Source: Candidatus Berkiella aquae (lineage in GTDB: Bacteria > Pseudomonadota > Gammaproteobacteria > Berkiellales > Berkiellaceae). Taken from it: a stretch of DNA of 64,000 nt. The position numbers were made by a program, and so were the translations under genes. This document shows, piece by piece, positions 45,908 through 55,088 of this stretch (its first letter is position 1; every line of letters starts with the position of its first letter). The stretch is from contig NZ_LKAJ02000001.1 in assembly GCF_001431295.2 (NCBI RefSeq), positions 930,001 through 994,000 of the forward strand, read 5' to 3'. The notes beneath the pieces were generated by a model. That model saw nothing but the letters and a program-made list of their open reading frames with translations, was not told where the DNA came from and ran no database searches.

Positions 45908-46510
45908 TTATTTTGCCACGGTATGTAGCACATTCATGGCTTTATCGATATTGCCTTTTAAAACATCGGGTAACACGGTTAATGCATGTTCGATAGCGGT
46001 ATTGATAGTTTGTTCTTCACTTTTGGAAGGGCGATTAAGCACATAATTGGTGACATCGTGCTTATTACCAGGATGCCCAATACCTAACCGTAAACGATAA
46101 AAACCTTTGGTATTTAATCGGGCGTCAATATCACGCAGACCGTTATGACCGCCATGGCCACCATCAAATTTTAAACGAGCACTACCAACCGGGAGATCCA
46201 ATTCGTCATGCACCACTAAAATTTCAGCAGGAAGGATTTTGTAAAACTGTGCAATCGCCAGAACGGCTTCGCCACTTCGGTTCATATAGGTCATGGGTAA
46301 TATAACGCGACAAGTTTGATTGCCACTTTGTATTTGAGCAACGTGACCTTTAAATTTATTTTCGGGTTGGAGCTGCGCGCGCGATTGCTCGCATAAACGC
46401 TCAGCGAGCCAAAACCCGACATTATGACGGGTGTTGGCATATTGCTGACCGGGGTTACCCAACCCAACGATGAGTTGGATCCCCCTTGAAGCGCTATTAC
46501 TTTCAGACAT
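45908..46510 (-). CDS. pth: Peptidyl-tRNA hydrolase
   Basis: 200 residues. Releases tRNA from prematurely dropped peptidyl-tRNAs. The family signature opens the protein: [20 protein letters not shown] with the catalytic His. [11 protein letters not shown] holds the conserved Asn, and [20 protein letters not shown] the Asp and the GGHGGHNG segment. N-terminal extension of about 10 residues ([10 protein letters not shown]) is unusual but modest. Lies between rplY and ychF as in most gammaproteobacteria; the gap to ychF is 21 bases, suggesting an operon. Confidence 0.98.
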   Translation of the reverse strand: MSESNSASRGIQLIVGLGNPGQQYANTRHNVGFWLAERLCEQSRAQLQPENKFKGHVAQIQSGNQTCRVILPMTYMNRSGEAVLAIAQFYKILPAEILVVHDELDLPVGSARLKFDGGHGGHNGLRDIDARLNTKGFYRLRLGIGHPGNKHDVTNYVLNRPSKSEEQTINTAIEHALTVLPDVLKGNIDKAMNVLHTVAK

Positions 46511-46532
46511 GATAAATCATTTTCAGTAACGC

Positions 46533-47195
46533 TTAACCTGCTTTGGCTTCTTTGCCTTTTGGTTCTACTTCAGTGGTTGGTGTCTCAGATTCAGTTTCAT
46601 CTTCTTCTGGACGCTTGGATTTAGCAAGGCTGACAACCGGTAAATCATCTTCATGGCTATGAACAACGCTGGTTAATTCAACGCCTTTAGGAAGTTTGAT
46701 TTGTGATAAATGCACAATGGTATTGAGTTCAGCATTAGATAAATCGACTTCAATAAACTCAGGCAGATCACGTGGTAAGCATTTTACTTCTAACTCAACC
46801 ATATGATGGGTCCAAGTACCGCCACCCAAGGTAACGCCAGGCGCTTCATTTTCACCTAAGAAGTGTAATGGCACATGCATAATGATTGGCTTGTTCTCGC
46901 TAATGCGAAGAAAATCCATATGAAGAACACGTGATTTATAGGGGTGACGTTGAATGTCTTTTAATACAACGCGTTGTTTTTTGCCATTACTCGTTAAGGT
47001 CAAAATATGGGAATAGACCGCTTCATTTTCGAGTGCTTTGGTTACATGAAAATGATTTAGTGCAATAGATTCTGGTTTGTCATCACCACCATAAACGACG
47101 CCTAAAACAAGATTTTCGTTGCGCAGACGGCGGCTCGCACCTTTCCCATGCGCTTCACGTGGCTGATATTCGATTTCAAAAGCAAATTTTGCCAT
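46533..47195 (-). CDS. rplY: 50S ribosomal protein L25, long (Ctc/TL5) form
   Basis: 220 residues from the ATG at 47195, supported by GGAG seven bases upstream; the frame extends upstream but the start FAFEIEYQPREAHGKGASRR matches the family. The N-terminal domain binds 5S rRNA (RNENLVLGVVYGG), and the C-terminal beta domain (WTHHMVELEVKCLPRDLPEF) is the long-form extension. The tail is acidic (EDETESETPTTEVEPKGKEA). Just upstream of pth with a 22-base gap, so co-transcribed. Confidence 0.97.
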   Translation of the reverse strand: MAKFAFEIEYQPREAHGKGASRRLRNENLVLGVVYGGDDKPESIALNHFHVTKALENEAVYSHILTLTSNGKKQRVVLKDIQRHPYKSRVLHMDFLRISENKPIIMHVPLHFLGENEAPGVTLGGGTWTHHMVELEVKCLPRDLPEFIEVDLSNAELNTIVHLSQIKLPKGVELTSVVHSHEDDLPVVSLAKSKRPEEDETESETPTTEVEPKGKEAKAG

Positions 47196-47347
47196 GACAG
47201 GACTCCGGTTTAAGAAAATAAATAGCTCTATCGCGACCAATAAAGCTGATTAAGTGCGCGAGTATATACCATTTTCACGCCCCAAGACAGGCATACGCTT
47301 GCCATTTTGGATTTATGAGAGCTATTGATTGTGGGGGCTTTCGCTTA

Positions 47348-47378
47348 CCCCAGTCATGTACGAGCGTGCATGCTGGGG
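47348..47378. repeat. Inverted repeat between prs and rplY
   Basis: CCCCAGTCATG at 47348-47358 and CATGCTGGGG at 47369-47378 form a stem with one unpaired base around a 10-base loop. It lies downstream of prs on the minus strand and upstream of rplY. No U tract follows directly; it may be a dispersed repeat or a transcript 3' end. Confidence 0.45.
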
Positions 47379-47417
47379 AATTCGCTTAAATTTAAAAGGA
47401 TTTTATTTTGATGTCAG

Positions 47418-48368
47418 TTATAAAACTGAAAACATGGAGCTAATGGACTCTTCGTTGCTGACGCGACGAATGGCTTCAGAAAGCATGGCATCAATGCTCA
47501 GTTGGCGAATTTTACGGCAGTTTGCTGCTGCTTCGCTTAAAGTGATGGTATCGGTGACGACGAGTTCATCGATAGTTGAATTTTCAAGATTGGAAATGGC
47601 ATTCCCAGATAAAACAGGGTGGGTGCAATACGCAACGACTTTGGTTGCGCCTTCTTCCTTTAATGCAGCAGCAGCCATACAAAGTGTTCCTGCTGTATCA
47701 ACGATATCATCCACCAAGATACAGGTGCGGTTGGAAACATCACCGATAATGTTCATCACGCGTGCTTCATTGGGCTGTGGACGACGTTTATCGATAATGG
47801 CAAGGTGTGCATCATCAACACGTTTAGCAATAGCGCGAGCCCGCACAACACCACCAACATCGGGTGAGACGATAACCGGGTTCTCATATTTTTTCTTTAA
47901 AATATCGGCAAGCATAATGGAAGAACCATAAACGTTATCGACCGGCATGTTAAAGAAGCCTTGGATTTGGTCGGCATGTAAATCGACGGTGAGTAATCTA
48001 TCAATTCCAACAGCGGCCATCATATCAGCAACCACTTTTGCAGAAATAGGCACACGAGCAGAACGAACACGTCGGTCTTGTCGTGCATAACCAAAATAGG
48101 GAACGACTGCCGTGATACGTAAGGCGCTAGCGCGTCTTAAGGCATCGGTTAATAACAGCAATTCCATGAGATGATCATTGGTTGGCGCACAGGTTGATTG
48201 AAGAATGAAAACGTCTTTACCGCGAACATTTTCTAAAATTTCAATATTAATTTCACCATCGCTGAATCGGCCCAACGTGGCATTTCCTAGGGTGACATCA
48301 AGATGTTCTGCAACACTGGTGGCAAGCTGACGATTGGCATTCCCACTAAAAATCATCATATCGGTCAC
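47418..48368 (-). CDS. prs: Ribose-phosphate pyrophosphokinase
   Basis: Makes PRPP from ribose-5-phosphate and ATP for nucleotide, His and Trp synthesis. 316 residues, full length, starting with a GTG at 48368: [16 protein letters not shown] aligns with the family N-terminus and AGGG lies seven bases upstream. Key motifs: [32 protein letters not shown], the PRPP loop [13 protein letters not shown]. Directly downstream of tRNA-Gln and ispE on the same strand, the classical ispE-tRNA-prs order. Confidence 0.98.
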   Translation of the reverse strand: MTDMMIFSGNANRQLATSVAEHLDVTLGNATLGRFSDGEINIEILENVRGKDVFILQSTCAPTNDHLMELLLLTDALRRASALRITAVVPYFGYARQDRRVRSARVPISAKVVADMMAAVGIDRLLTVDLHADQIQGFFNMPVDNVYGSSIMLADILKKKYENPVIVSPDVGGVVRARAIAKRVDDAHLAIIDKRRPQPNEARVMNIIGDVSNRTCILVDDIVDTAGTLCMAAAALKEEGATKVVAYCTHPVLSGNAISNLENSTIDELVVTDTITLSEAAANCRKIRQLSIDAMLSEAIRRVSNEESISSMFSVL

Positions 48369-48402
48369 GATGGAGCCCTGCTATTTCATTGGTTGGATAA
48401 AT

Positions 48403-48477
48403 TGGCTGGGGTGCTAGGATTCGAACCTAGGTATGCGAGGATCAAAACCTCGTGCCTTACCACTTGGCGACACCCCA
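48403..48477 (-). tRNA. tRNA-Gln (anticodon TTG)
   Basis: A 75-nt cloverleaf with encoded CCA: acceptor TGGGGTG / CACCCCA, D arm GCCAAGTGGTAAGGC, anticodon loop TTTTGAT, T arm CCTAGGTTCGAATCCTAGC. The UG-rich acceptor end is characteristic of tRNA-Gln. Located between ispE and prs, as in related bacteria. Confidence 0.96.
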
Positions 48478-48478
48478 A

Positions 48479-49366
48479 TTATGCTCTTTCGTATTGAAGC
48501 CTAACTCTTTTCACTGCTTCAACAGCGGGAGAGTGATTTACCCCTTGGGCAACAAAACCGGTCAGATGAGTTGGTAATGCTTGGATTACCTCATTCGCTT
48601 TTTGTTTCGTATCGAAACAAGCGAAGACACTTGCACCTGAACCACTTAGCCGGGGCTCTCCGAAGTTAGACAACCACTTCATTGCGTCATCAACTTCTGG
48701 ATAACGACGGCGCACGAGTGGTTCAAAATCATTTCTTAACTCACTAAAGTTGTTTTTAAACTCTCCCTTAGCGAGGTGCTCTATTCTGAAGGCTTGCGTG
48801 TTTCTTGTCAATTCAGAATCTGCATACATTTTTGCACTGATGACTTGGCAAGGCGGAGTAATGATTGCTAACCAACTTTCACTTAAGGTGATGGGGGTGA
48901 GCTGCTCGCCAATCCCTTCTGCCAGTGAAGCAACGCCTTTGATGAAAATCGGAATGTCAGCGCCAAAGCGTAATCCCAATGCCATCAACTCATCCACAGA
49001 CCAATTCAGATCCCATAATTCGTTTAAGGCTAATAGCGTTGTTGCTGCATTAGAGCTGCCACCCCCCAGGCCAGCACCTAAGGGTAATCGTTTATGAACG
49101 GTGATAGTGATGCCTTGTGCAACATTAGCCTCGGTTTGCAAAGCGTTGGCAACCCGATAAATTAAATTCGATTCATTGGTAATGCCGAGCATATTGTCAG
49201 GCTTGAGAATGATTTGCTTATCGTCATGTAAAATGAATTCAAGCTCATCGCCATAGTCTACAAATTGAAAACAAGTTTGTAACAAATGATAACCATCACT
49301 GCGCTGGCCTGTGATATGTAAAAAATGATTAACCTTAGCAGGGGAGGGTAAACGGATTGTTTTCAT
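48479..49366 (-). CDS. ispE: 4-diphosphocytidyl-2-C-methyl-D-erythritol kinase
   Basis: GHMP-family kinase of the MEP isoprenoid pathway. 295 residues from the ATG at 49366 (GGA eight bases upstream). The opening RLPSPAKVNHFLHITGQRSD carries the active-site lysine, GYHLLQTCFQFVDYGDEL the conserved His, and PLGAGLGGGSSNAATTL the ATP-binding GHMP loop; GSGASVFACF is the C-terminal motif. The stop is two bases from tRNA-Gln. Shows that the organism makes isoprenoids by the MEP route. Confidence 0.97.
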   Translation of the reverse strand: MKTIRLPSPAKVNHFLHITGQRSDGYHLLQTCFQFVDYGDELEFILHDDKQIILKPDNMLGITNESNLIYRVANALQTEANVAQGITITVHKRLPLGAGLGGGSSNAATTLLALNELWDLNWSVDELMALGLRFGADIPIFIKGVASLAEGIGEQLTPITLSESWLAIITPPCQVISAKMYADSELTRNTQAFRIEHLAKGEFKNNFSELRNDFEPLVRRRYPEVDDAMKWLSNFGEPRLSGSGASVFACFDTKQKANEVIQALPTHLTGFVAQGVNHSPAVEAVKRVRLQYERA

Positions 49367-49429
49367 GTTAATTCCAGATTGTCTAACCCTGTTTGCGCTT
49401 GTCCTGCATAGCTGAATCACGCCGAAGCT

Positions 49430-49500
49430 TTCTTGGCTCGGCGTAGCATTCGCGAAACCGGGAGCGAAGGCGGATTAGCGAAGCAGGAAGCGGGGATTTT
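49430..49500. repeat. Partial copy of a GCG-rich MITE end
   Basis: The bases ending GAAGCGGGGATTTTATC just past the lolB stop resemble the right end of the 44607-44773 element (GAGCGGGGGATTTTTATC). The rest is GCG-rich (CGAAACCGGGAGCGAAGGCG) with no matching left end. Lies in the gap between ispE and lolB. Confidence 0.35.
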
Positions 49501-49504
49501 ATCT

Positions 49505-50119
49505 TTACAGTTGCTTCCAATTATTAATAATCATTTTCACTTTCACTTTACCATTCGTTAACAAAATTTTGCTGGGTAATGGTGCAAACGCTGATCGATG
49601 ATATTCTTGATATTCAACGTGCCAGCCTTCTTGTTCTAACGAAGCTAATAAACCTTTGTCATTAAATTGTTTGCTATTCACTTTAACATTGGTGACCGGC
49701 ATACCGCGCATCCAATAACGCAAACCACTCAAAGGCACATGCCAACCCGCAACTTTATGCAATAAAGCTTCTGGGGTTCTTGCCGTTGAAACATTGCCAT
49801 TGGCTTCTTTGAGTTCTACATGGTGAGGGCTACCAATAATGTAAGCACTTTTAGCACCAAAAGGACCAAAGATTTTAATTTGATAAAAATCACCTTGTTG
49901 TTGCCAGACAAAAGAAGCATTACCCCCTTTGCTACCTTGCGTCACGGCTAAGCGACCTTCAGCTTGCCATTGATTGATGGCATCTAATTGTTTCTCGTTA
50001 CTTTGCCATTGTTTTTCGAGTGCTGGAGATGAAGGAACCGCTTGTGAATTTTTTTCCGGGTTTGAAGCGCAGCCTGCAAGCAACAGTAGTAAAAGCGCAA
50101 GCACGTTAAATCGATTCAT
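49505..50119 (-). CDS. lolB: Outer-membrane lipoprotein localisation factor LolB
   Basis: Receives lipoproteins from LolA and inserts them in the outer membrane; itself a lipoprotein. 204 residues from the ATG at 50119 (AGGA nine bases upstream). The signal peptide and lipobox are clear (LALLLLLLAGC, Cys at 16 or so). The beta-barrel part includes WQAEGRLAVTQGSKGGNASF and WQQQGDFYQIKIFGPFGAKS. WHVPLSGLRYWMRGMP is the family's conserved segment. Upstream of ispE on the same strand, as usual. Confidence 0.95.
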   Translation of the reverse strand: MNRFNVLALLLLLLAGCASNPEKNSQAVPSSPALEKQWQSNEKQLDAINQWQAEGRLAVTQGSKGGNASFVWQQQGDFYQIKIFGPFGAKSAYIIGSPHHVELKEANGNVSTARTPEALLHKVAGWHVPLSGLRYWMRGMPVTNVKVNSKQFNDKGLLASLEQEGWHVEYQEYHRSAFAPLPSKILLTNGKVKVKMIINNWKQL

Positions 50120-50358
50120 TTTGTTTGATCCTTTGCAAGATATATCCAATGCACTTCTTAAAATGTGATGAGTATATAGCAGTTGCGCTTCAAAATGCGA
50201 AGCCTAATTGAAGGGTTTTCTTTTGTTAGGCAAAAAAACCGATTTTGACATTCGTGCAAACGCCCTGAATTTTTCAGAATAACATGAATATCAACATGTT
50301 TTTTTCAAACAATTGCTGTTATAGTTGCACACCTGAATTTTATTGAGGAGTGCAGTTA

Positions 50359-51192
50359 ATGATGGGCGCCAATTACAGAAATAAAGTAAGATGTTTGACT
50401 AATATTGGTGCGTATTTATTAATAGGTATACTCTTAAGTCAGCCACTGGTGGCAGCAGTATCTTCTGTGCAAGCAAGTGATGACGTCAAAATTAGTGAGA
50501 GTGTTACCAAGTCCTTATCTGCAACGCGTTCATTTAAATTCAAGCCGTTCCAATTAATTCCCGCTGCGCAAGCGAAAGAAAAAACAAAATCCTCTTCAGT
50601 CAAAGCGCAAGATCTGCAAAACCCCGTTTCAAAAACCAGTTCATTTCAAGGCATTAATCCAAAAGTATTAAATTTGGCGCTAAAAGCACATCGCAAAGCG
50701 CATACGATGGGGATCCCACGTAAACAATTTTTAACTGTTATCGATTATTCCTTACCTTCTACGTCACGTCGTTTATGGGTGCTTGATATGACGCGCAATA
50801 AAGTGGTTTACAATGCCCACGTAGCGCATGGTTCAGCGACGGGTGATAATCATGCCAAACATTTTTCTGATGCACATGGCAGCCATAAGTCGAGTTTAGG
50901 GTTATTTTTAACCGGTTCAACCTATCAAGGTAAACATGGTACTTCTCTCACATTGCATGGTTTGGAAAAAGGTTTTAATGGCAATGCTGCAAGTCGTGCG
51001 ATTGTGATGCATCCCGCAGGTTATGTGAATGAAGGCATGATTAAGAGCATGGGGCGCATTGGCCGTAGTTGGGGCTGTCCTGCGTTGAGTTATAGCGTGG
51101 CAGGTCCTATTATCCAAACGATTAAAGAAGGCTCATTAATTTTTGCTTACTATCCTGATAACAAATGGTTGAATAATTCACGCTTTTTATGA
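50359..51192 (+). CDS. YkuD_2-type L,D-transpeptidase-like protein
   Basis: 277 residues from the ATG at 50359, with GAGGAG eight bases upstream. N-terminal signal peptide or anchor (GAYLLIGILLSQPLVAAVSS). The catalytic region spans about 120-270: YSLPSTSRRLWVLDMTRNKV, the conserved His in AIVMHPAGYV, and the Cys in GRSWGCPALSYSV at about 240. The pattern SLGLFLTGSTYQGKHGTSLT belongs to the murein L,D-transpeptidase-like group. Periplasmic role in peptidoglycan cross-links or lipoprotein attachment. L,D-transpeptidases are notably common in Coxiella-type bacteria. Confidence 0.92.
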   Translation: MMGANYRNKVRCLTNIGAYLLIGILLSQPLVAAVSSVQASDDVKISESVTKSLSATRSFKFKPFQLIPAAQAKEKTKSSSVKAQDLQNPVSKTSSFQGINPKVLNLALKAHRKAHTMGIPRKQFLTVIDYSLPSTSRRLWVLDMTRNKVVYNAHVAHGSATGDNHAKHFSDAHGSHKSSLGLFLTGSTYQGKHGTSLTLHGLEKGFNGNAASRAIVMHPAGYVNEGMIKSMGRIGRSWGCPALSYSVAGPIIQTIKEGSLIFAYYPDNKWLNNSRFL

Positions 51193-51221
51193 AATTTCAT
51201 TCCTAATTTTTATCATCCTCG

Positions 51222-51254
51222 CATTTCGTCAATTTTTTGACATTGACGAAATTT
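51222..51254. terminator. Hairpin between transpeptidase and barrel genes
   Basis: ATTTCGTCAA and TTGACGAAAT form a 10-bp stem with T-rich loop and A/T-rich flanks, about 30 bases past the transpeptidase stop. Probable terminator. Confidence 0.55.
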
Positions 51255-51300
51255 ATTTTAGGAGTTATAAGTTATGTAACCCATAAGACGAGGATGAATC

Positions 51301-52026
51301 ATGGATAGAACAAAATCTTCTTTAGGCTTACTAGTCGCAACCGCATTATTAGCATCCACTGCTGCGCAAGCATGGGAAGGCAACTGGTTATTAGGTGTGT
51401 CTGCCGGTGGCGCTTGGCACAACAATGACGATGTTGGTTTTACCGTTACCGATGGAGTAACCGTTGAAAGCGGCACGTTCTCTACCGACAACGATAGCCA
51501 TTTTATTTGGGGCTTTTTAGGTGGTTACCAAGCACGTTGCAATAGCTGGTTATTCGGTGCGGAACTCAACGTTGACTGGCGTGGTGATCATGATAATCAT
51601 GCTTCTACTACTTCAGTTCTTTTAGGTGGCCCTGTTTCAGGTACGCTTTCACGTAGCAATGATGCTGTTTGGGGCCTAACCGCACGTATCGGTTATGAAA
51701 TGTCCCGTTATTTTATGCCCTACATTCGTTTAGGTGCAGATTATGCACATAAAGACTTTGACTTCACCTTTACTGATGCTGCTGGAAATGTATTAAGTGG
51801 TGATAGCGGTAAAAGTAAATGGGGTTTTGTTGGTGGTGTTGGTCTTGAATTCCCTCTGGGCATGTTCTGCAACAATCTCTCGTTAAGAGGTGAGTGGGAT
51901 TACCATAGCAGAAAGCATAACCACGATTCTGTAACTGCTGTTGCTGCTGATGGTACGACTGCTGTGTTAAATGCTGGTAATCGTCATGAACAATCAGCAA
52001 GAGCTTCATTAGTCTACAATTTCTAA
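51301..52026 (+). CDS. Outer-membrane beta-barrel protein
   Basis: 241 residues with a signal peptide (SSLGLLVATALLASTAAQAW). The mature part is an 8-strand-type barrel of the OmpA/OmpW-like (OMP_b-brl) class: alternating strands such as WLLGVSAGGAWHNNDD and GLTARIGYEMSRYFMPYIRL, and the C-terminal strand ARASLVYNF ending in Phe as outer-membrane proteins do. GAGG lies seven bases before the ATG. Surface protein; ligand unknown. Confidence 0.93.
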   Translation: MDRTKSSLGLLVATALLASTAAQAWEGNWLLGVSAGGAWHNNDDVGFTVTDGVTVESGTFSTDNDSHFIWGFLGGYQARCNSWLFGAELNVDWRGDHDNHASTTSVLLGGPVSGTLSRSNDAVWGLTARIGYEMSRYFMPYIRLGADYAHKDFDFTFTDAAGNVLSGDSGKSKWGFVGGVGLEFPLGMFCNNLSLRGEWDYHSRKHNHDSVTAVAADGTTAVLNAGNRHEQSARASLVYNF

Positions 52027-52050
52027 TTAGCTGTACGACACCCCAAATTT

Positions 52051-52082
52051 TGCAAAGTGCTGTAAAAGCACTTTGCATTTTT
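52051..52082 (+). terminator. Rho-independent terminator of the barrel gene
   Basis: TGCAAAGTGCT (52051-52061) pairs perfectly with AGCACTTTGCA (52067-52077) around a 5-base loop, followed by TTTTT. The convergent esterase gene ends just beyond it. Confidence 0.9.
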
Positions 52083-52095
52083 CACTTGATACCCT

Positions 52096-53049
52096 TCACA
52101 GATGAATCTCGGTGTTGTTGGCTTCGTGTGTGGGTATAAAAGCTGCTTTTAATTGATCGCACGCGAAATCAAACGCCTCATTAGCTAATGGTAATTTATT
52201 ATAAAAACGTAAAAAACCATGAATCATGCCAGGAAAGCGTTTAGCTTTCACGACCGTTTGATGCGCTTGTAATTTTTGGCCATAGGCTTCACCTTCATCT
52301 CGTAAGGGATCGCATTCTGCGGTGATGATAGTTGCTGTGGGGAGCTGATTAAAATTGGGGTTTACTAAGGGAGATGCCAGACCATCTTGGCGGTATTTAC
52401 CTGCACTGAAAACCATTTCTTCTAGATAATCAATAAAAGTGATATCTAACAAATAACCGTGTGCAAAGTCCTTTTTAGACGGATAATCATGTGAGAGATC
52501 GACCATCGGATAAATCAGGGTTTGATGACGCACAATATCTAAGCCTTCATCACGTAATAAATGGGTGAGAGAAGCGGCAATATTTCCACCGGAGCTTTCT
52601 CCCCAAATCGCAATTTTGTTTGCATCAATACCTAAAGTGTTAGCCTCAAGGTGGATCCATTTGATGGCATCCAAGCATTCGTATAAGAATTCCGGAAATT
52701 GACATAAAGGTGCAAGCCGATGGGAAATATAAAGAATTTTCATTCCAAGTTTGTTTGCAAGTAAACTACAATACTCATTGCAAGAGGCCATATGATTAAT
52801 GATGTAACCCGTTGCGGATAAGAAAATAACGGCAGGGAGTGAGGTGGTATCATCGATTTGTGCCGGCGTATAACAACGTACGGATAGATCGTCTCTGATT
52901 TGAAAATCGCTGGCTGCAACAGGCGCAATCCTTAAATGGGGTAAGCGCAAAATTTCCATGATTTGTTCGGGTGTATATTGGTGGAGTTTGCCAAATCCAC
53001 TGCGATAAACCATGTTCACTAAACGTTCAAGGGTGGGATCTAAAGGCAT
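52096..53049 (-). CDS. Alpha/beta-hydrolase, HSL-type esterase/lipase
   Basis: 317 residues. Catalytic triad: Ser152 in IWGESSGGN, Asp247 in ECDPLRDEG, His277 in GMIHGFLRF. The usual HGGG oxyanion motif is altered (SATGYIIN at 78-85), which may affect substrate range. No signal peptide, so cytosolic unless exported by another route. The ATG at 53049 has AAGGA slightly further upstream than optimal. Substrates would be short-chain esters. It converges on the barrel gene. Confidence 0.9.
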   Translation of the reverse strand: MPLDPTLERLVNMVYRSGFGKLHQYTPEQIMEILRLPHLRIAPVAASDFQIRDDLSVRCYTPAQIDDTTSLPAVIFLSATGYIINHMASCNEYCSLLANKLGMKILYISHRLAPLCQFPEFLYECLDAIKWIHLEANTLGIDANKIAIWGESSGGNIAASLTHLLRDEGLDIVRHQTLIYPMVDLSHDYPSKKDFAHGYLLDITFIDYLEEMVFSAGKYRQDGLASPLVNPNFNQLPTATIITAECDPLRDEGEAYGQKLQAHQTVVKAKRFPGMIHGFLRFYNKLPLANEAFDFACDQLKAAFIPTHEANNTEIHL

Positions 53050-53236
53050 AAATCGTATCGTCCTTGGTATTTGGGGGAATATTGAGAGAGTATACCAAAA
53101 CGATTAAAGATATTTTACCCCCTGACAACGCCATTGAGACGGGGCGTTGCGGATAAACTGCGGTAAGTAGCGTTGAAATCTGTTCCTTTCTACTTCCCGG
53201 TTTGTCCGAGGGATCCTGGATTCATAGAAGACGGAA

Positions 53237-54967
53237 TTATTTTTTCATCACGCGTTTCATGGTATCGATAACATTTTCGTGCTTAGGATGTTGTTCTAGC
53301 GCTTCATTCCAGACTTGTTTAGCGCCTTCAAAATCTTTCATTTTCCACATCACTTCACCTAAGTGAGCGGCAATTTCTGCATCAGGCATGATTTTAGCCG
53401 CTTTTTTAAGGGTTTCTAAAGATTGTGGATATTTACCCATTTTATAATATAACCAACCAACGCTATCTAAAACAGAAGCGTTATTAGGTGCAATTTTTAG
53501 GGCATAAGATAAATATTTTTCTGCTTCATCATAGCGGTTGGTTTTATTCGCTAACATGAATCCTAAAGCATTTAATGCATCAACATGATTAGGTTGAATG
53601 CTCAAAATGGTTTTGAGATCGGTTTCGGCCATATCCAGCTGTTCCAATTGATCGGCCACTAAGCTTCTGGCATAGAGGAGGTCGATGTCATCATGCGCAA
53701 GCTGTAAATTGTCATTAATCAAACCTAATGATTCTTTAAAACGTTTAGATTTGTTTAATACGTCGATTTTGGCAATCAAAATTTGTTTTCTATCACTATC
53801 ATCGTTAGGTTGGGTTCTAGATAAAACGGTTAATGCTTCATCATAACGTTTATTGTCAGTCAGTAAAACGCTTGCTCGAATTTGTGATAAGACATGAAAT
53901 GGCCCAGTCAGCACTTGTTGAAATTGATCAATTGCTTGATTGGTGTTATTTTTCATTTCCGACACTCTGGCCAAAAAGTAATAAGAAATATCTTTACTTT
54001 CTGGGATATCACTACTTCTTTTAAGAATTTTTTCCGCTAAATCATACCAGCCTGCTTGAATACTGATTCTGGCAAATTGTAGCAATTCATCACTGGTCAA
54101 TTTGGGATTACTGACAATCTGTGAAACTTGTTCTTGCGCTTCTTTTTCAAAGCCGTTATCGAGTAAGAATTGGGCATAGTATTGTTTGAGGATTGAATTA
54201 TCGGGATATTCGCTGGCTTGTTTATCGATAAACTGTTTGGCAGCTTCTTTGCCGTTATTACGTAAAAGCGCTTCTGTATAAAGTTGTATCGCATTAGTCG
54301 CTTGTGGATTCATTTTAAATGCACTTTCACTGAGCGCTAACGATTTTTTGTCTTCGCCATTATAAAGATAGATTTCACCAAGTGCTAAGTAAGCGCTAGG
54401 AATGGTCTTTTCGACTTCAGTTAACTGTTGTAGCGCTTGAATAACTCGCGTATTGTCTTCCTTTTTTTGGAGTTGACGGTAAAGCAGCAGGTAATATTGC
54501 AGCGCTTCCTCTGGATTTTGCACCTCAGCTTGGCGTAAATAGGGGATTGCATTTGCAACCTGATCTAATCGTAAATATAAGGCAGCAGTGGTGATTTGGG
54601 CTTCTAAGTTTTCAGGAGCCGCTTTTGCCCAGATAACGGCAGGCTCTATGGCCACCTCTAATGAGGAAACGGTTAGTGCAATTTGGGTTGCTCTTGCTGC
54701 GACCGCTGCATCTTGGGTTTCTTTGGCAGCAGCGATATAATTTGCCAACGCAACGTCGGGATGCTCTCTATCCAAGGCCATTTCGGCAGCCATGAGTTGA
54801 AATAAGCTCTCAGCAGGGAGTTGGGTCTTAGAGGTCTTCGTCTTTTCTTGTATGATAAGAGCACTTTGCTCGGTGGCAGCCAATTGTTGTTGGGGCTGGG
54901 CACTCGCGAGGTGGAGTTCAGGGACTATAAACAGAAGCGGTAAAAAGAGTGTAGCTGCCTGCTTCAT
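53237..54967 (-). CDS. Secreted TPR protein between lolB and hemA
   Basis: 576 residues. Signal peptide (MKQAATLFLPLLFIVPELHL) then up to a dozen TPR units, clearest at the C-terminus (VDALNALGFMLANKTNRYDE, NASVLDSVGWLYYKMGKYPQ). A TPR protein in this position, divergent from hemA, is conserved in gammaproteobacteria (PA4667-type). Likely a periplasmic or outer-membrane scaffold. AAGGA lies seven bases before the ATG. Confidence 0.93.
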   Translation of the reverse strand: MKQAATLFLPLLFIVPELHLASAQPQQQLAATEQSALIIQEKTKTSKTQLPAESLFQLMAAEMALDREHPDVALANYIAAAKETQDAAVAARATQIALTVSSLEVAIEPAVIWAKAAPENLEAQITTAALYLRLDQVANAIPYLRQAEVQNPEEALQYYLLLYRQLQKKEDNTRVIQALQQLTEVEKTIPSAYLALGEIYLYNGEDKKSLALSESAFKMNPQATNAIQLYTEALLRNNGKEAAKQFIDKQASEYPDNSILKQYYAQFLLDNGFEKEAQEQVSQIVSNPKLTSDELLQFARISIQAGWYDLAEKILKRSSDIPESKDISYYFLARVSEMKNNTNQAIDQFQQVLTGPFHVLSQIRASVLLTDNKRYDEALTVLSRTQPNDDSDRKQILIAKIDVLNKSKRFKESLGLINDNLQLAHDDIDLLYARSLVADQLEQLDMAETDLKTILSIQPNHVDALNALGFMLANKTNRYDEAEKYLSYALKIAPNNASVLDSVGWLYYKMGKYPQSLETLKKAAKIMPDAEIAAHLGEVMWKMKDFEGAKQVWNEALEQHPKHENVIDTMKRVMKK

Positions 54968-55088
54968 AAAGTATCCTTACTTTTATGATTTTGTAACGTG
55001 ATTAACTAATTTCCTTCTTAATCACAACATCGGCAGCGAATAACAAATCGTAAGAGATAATTAATTCAGTAATTTAAGTGACCAAGCC

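Noticed and set aside
47329-47931. Long plus-strand frame opposite prs
   Set aside because: prs is complete and conserved on the other strand; this is a shadow frame.
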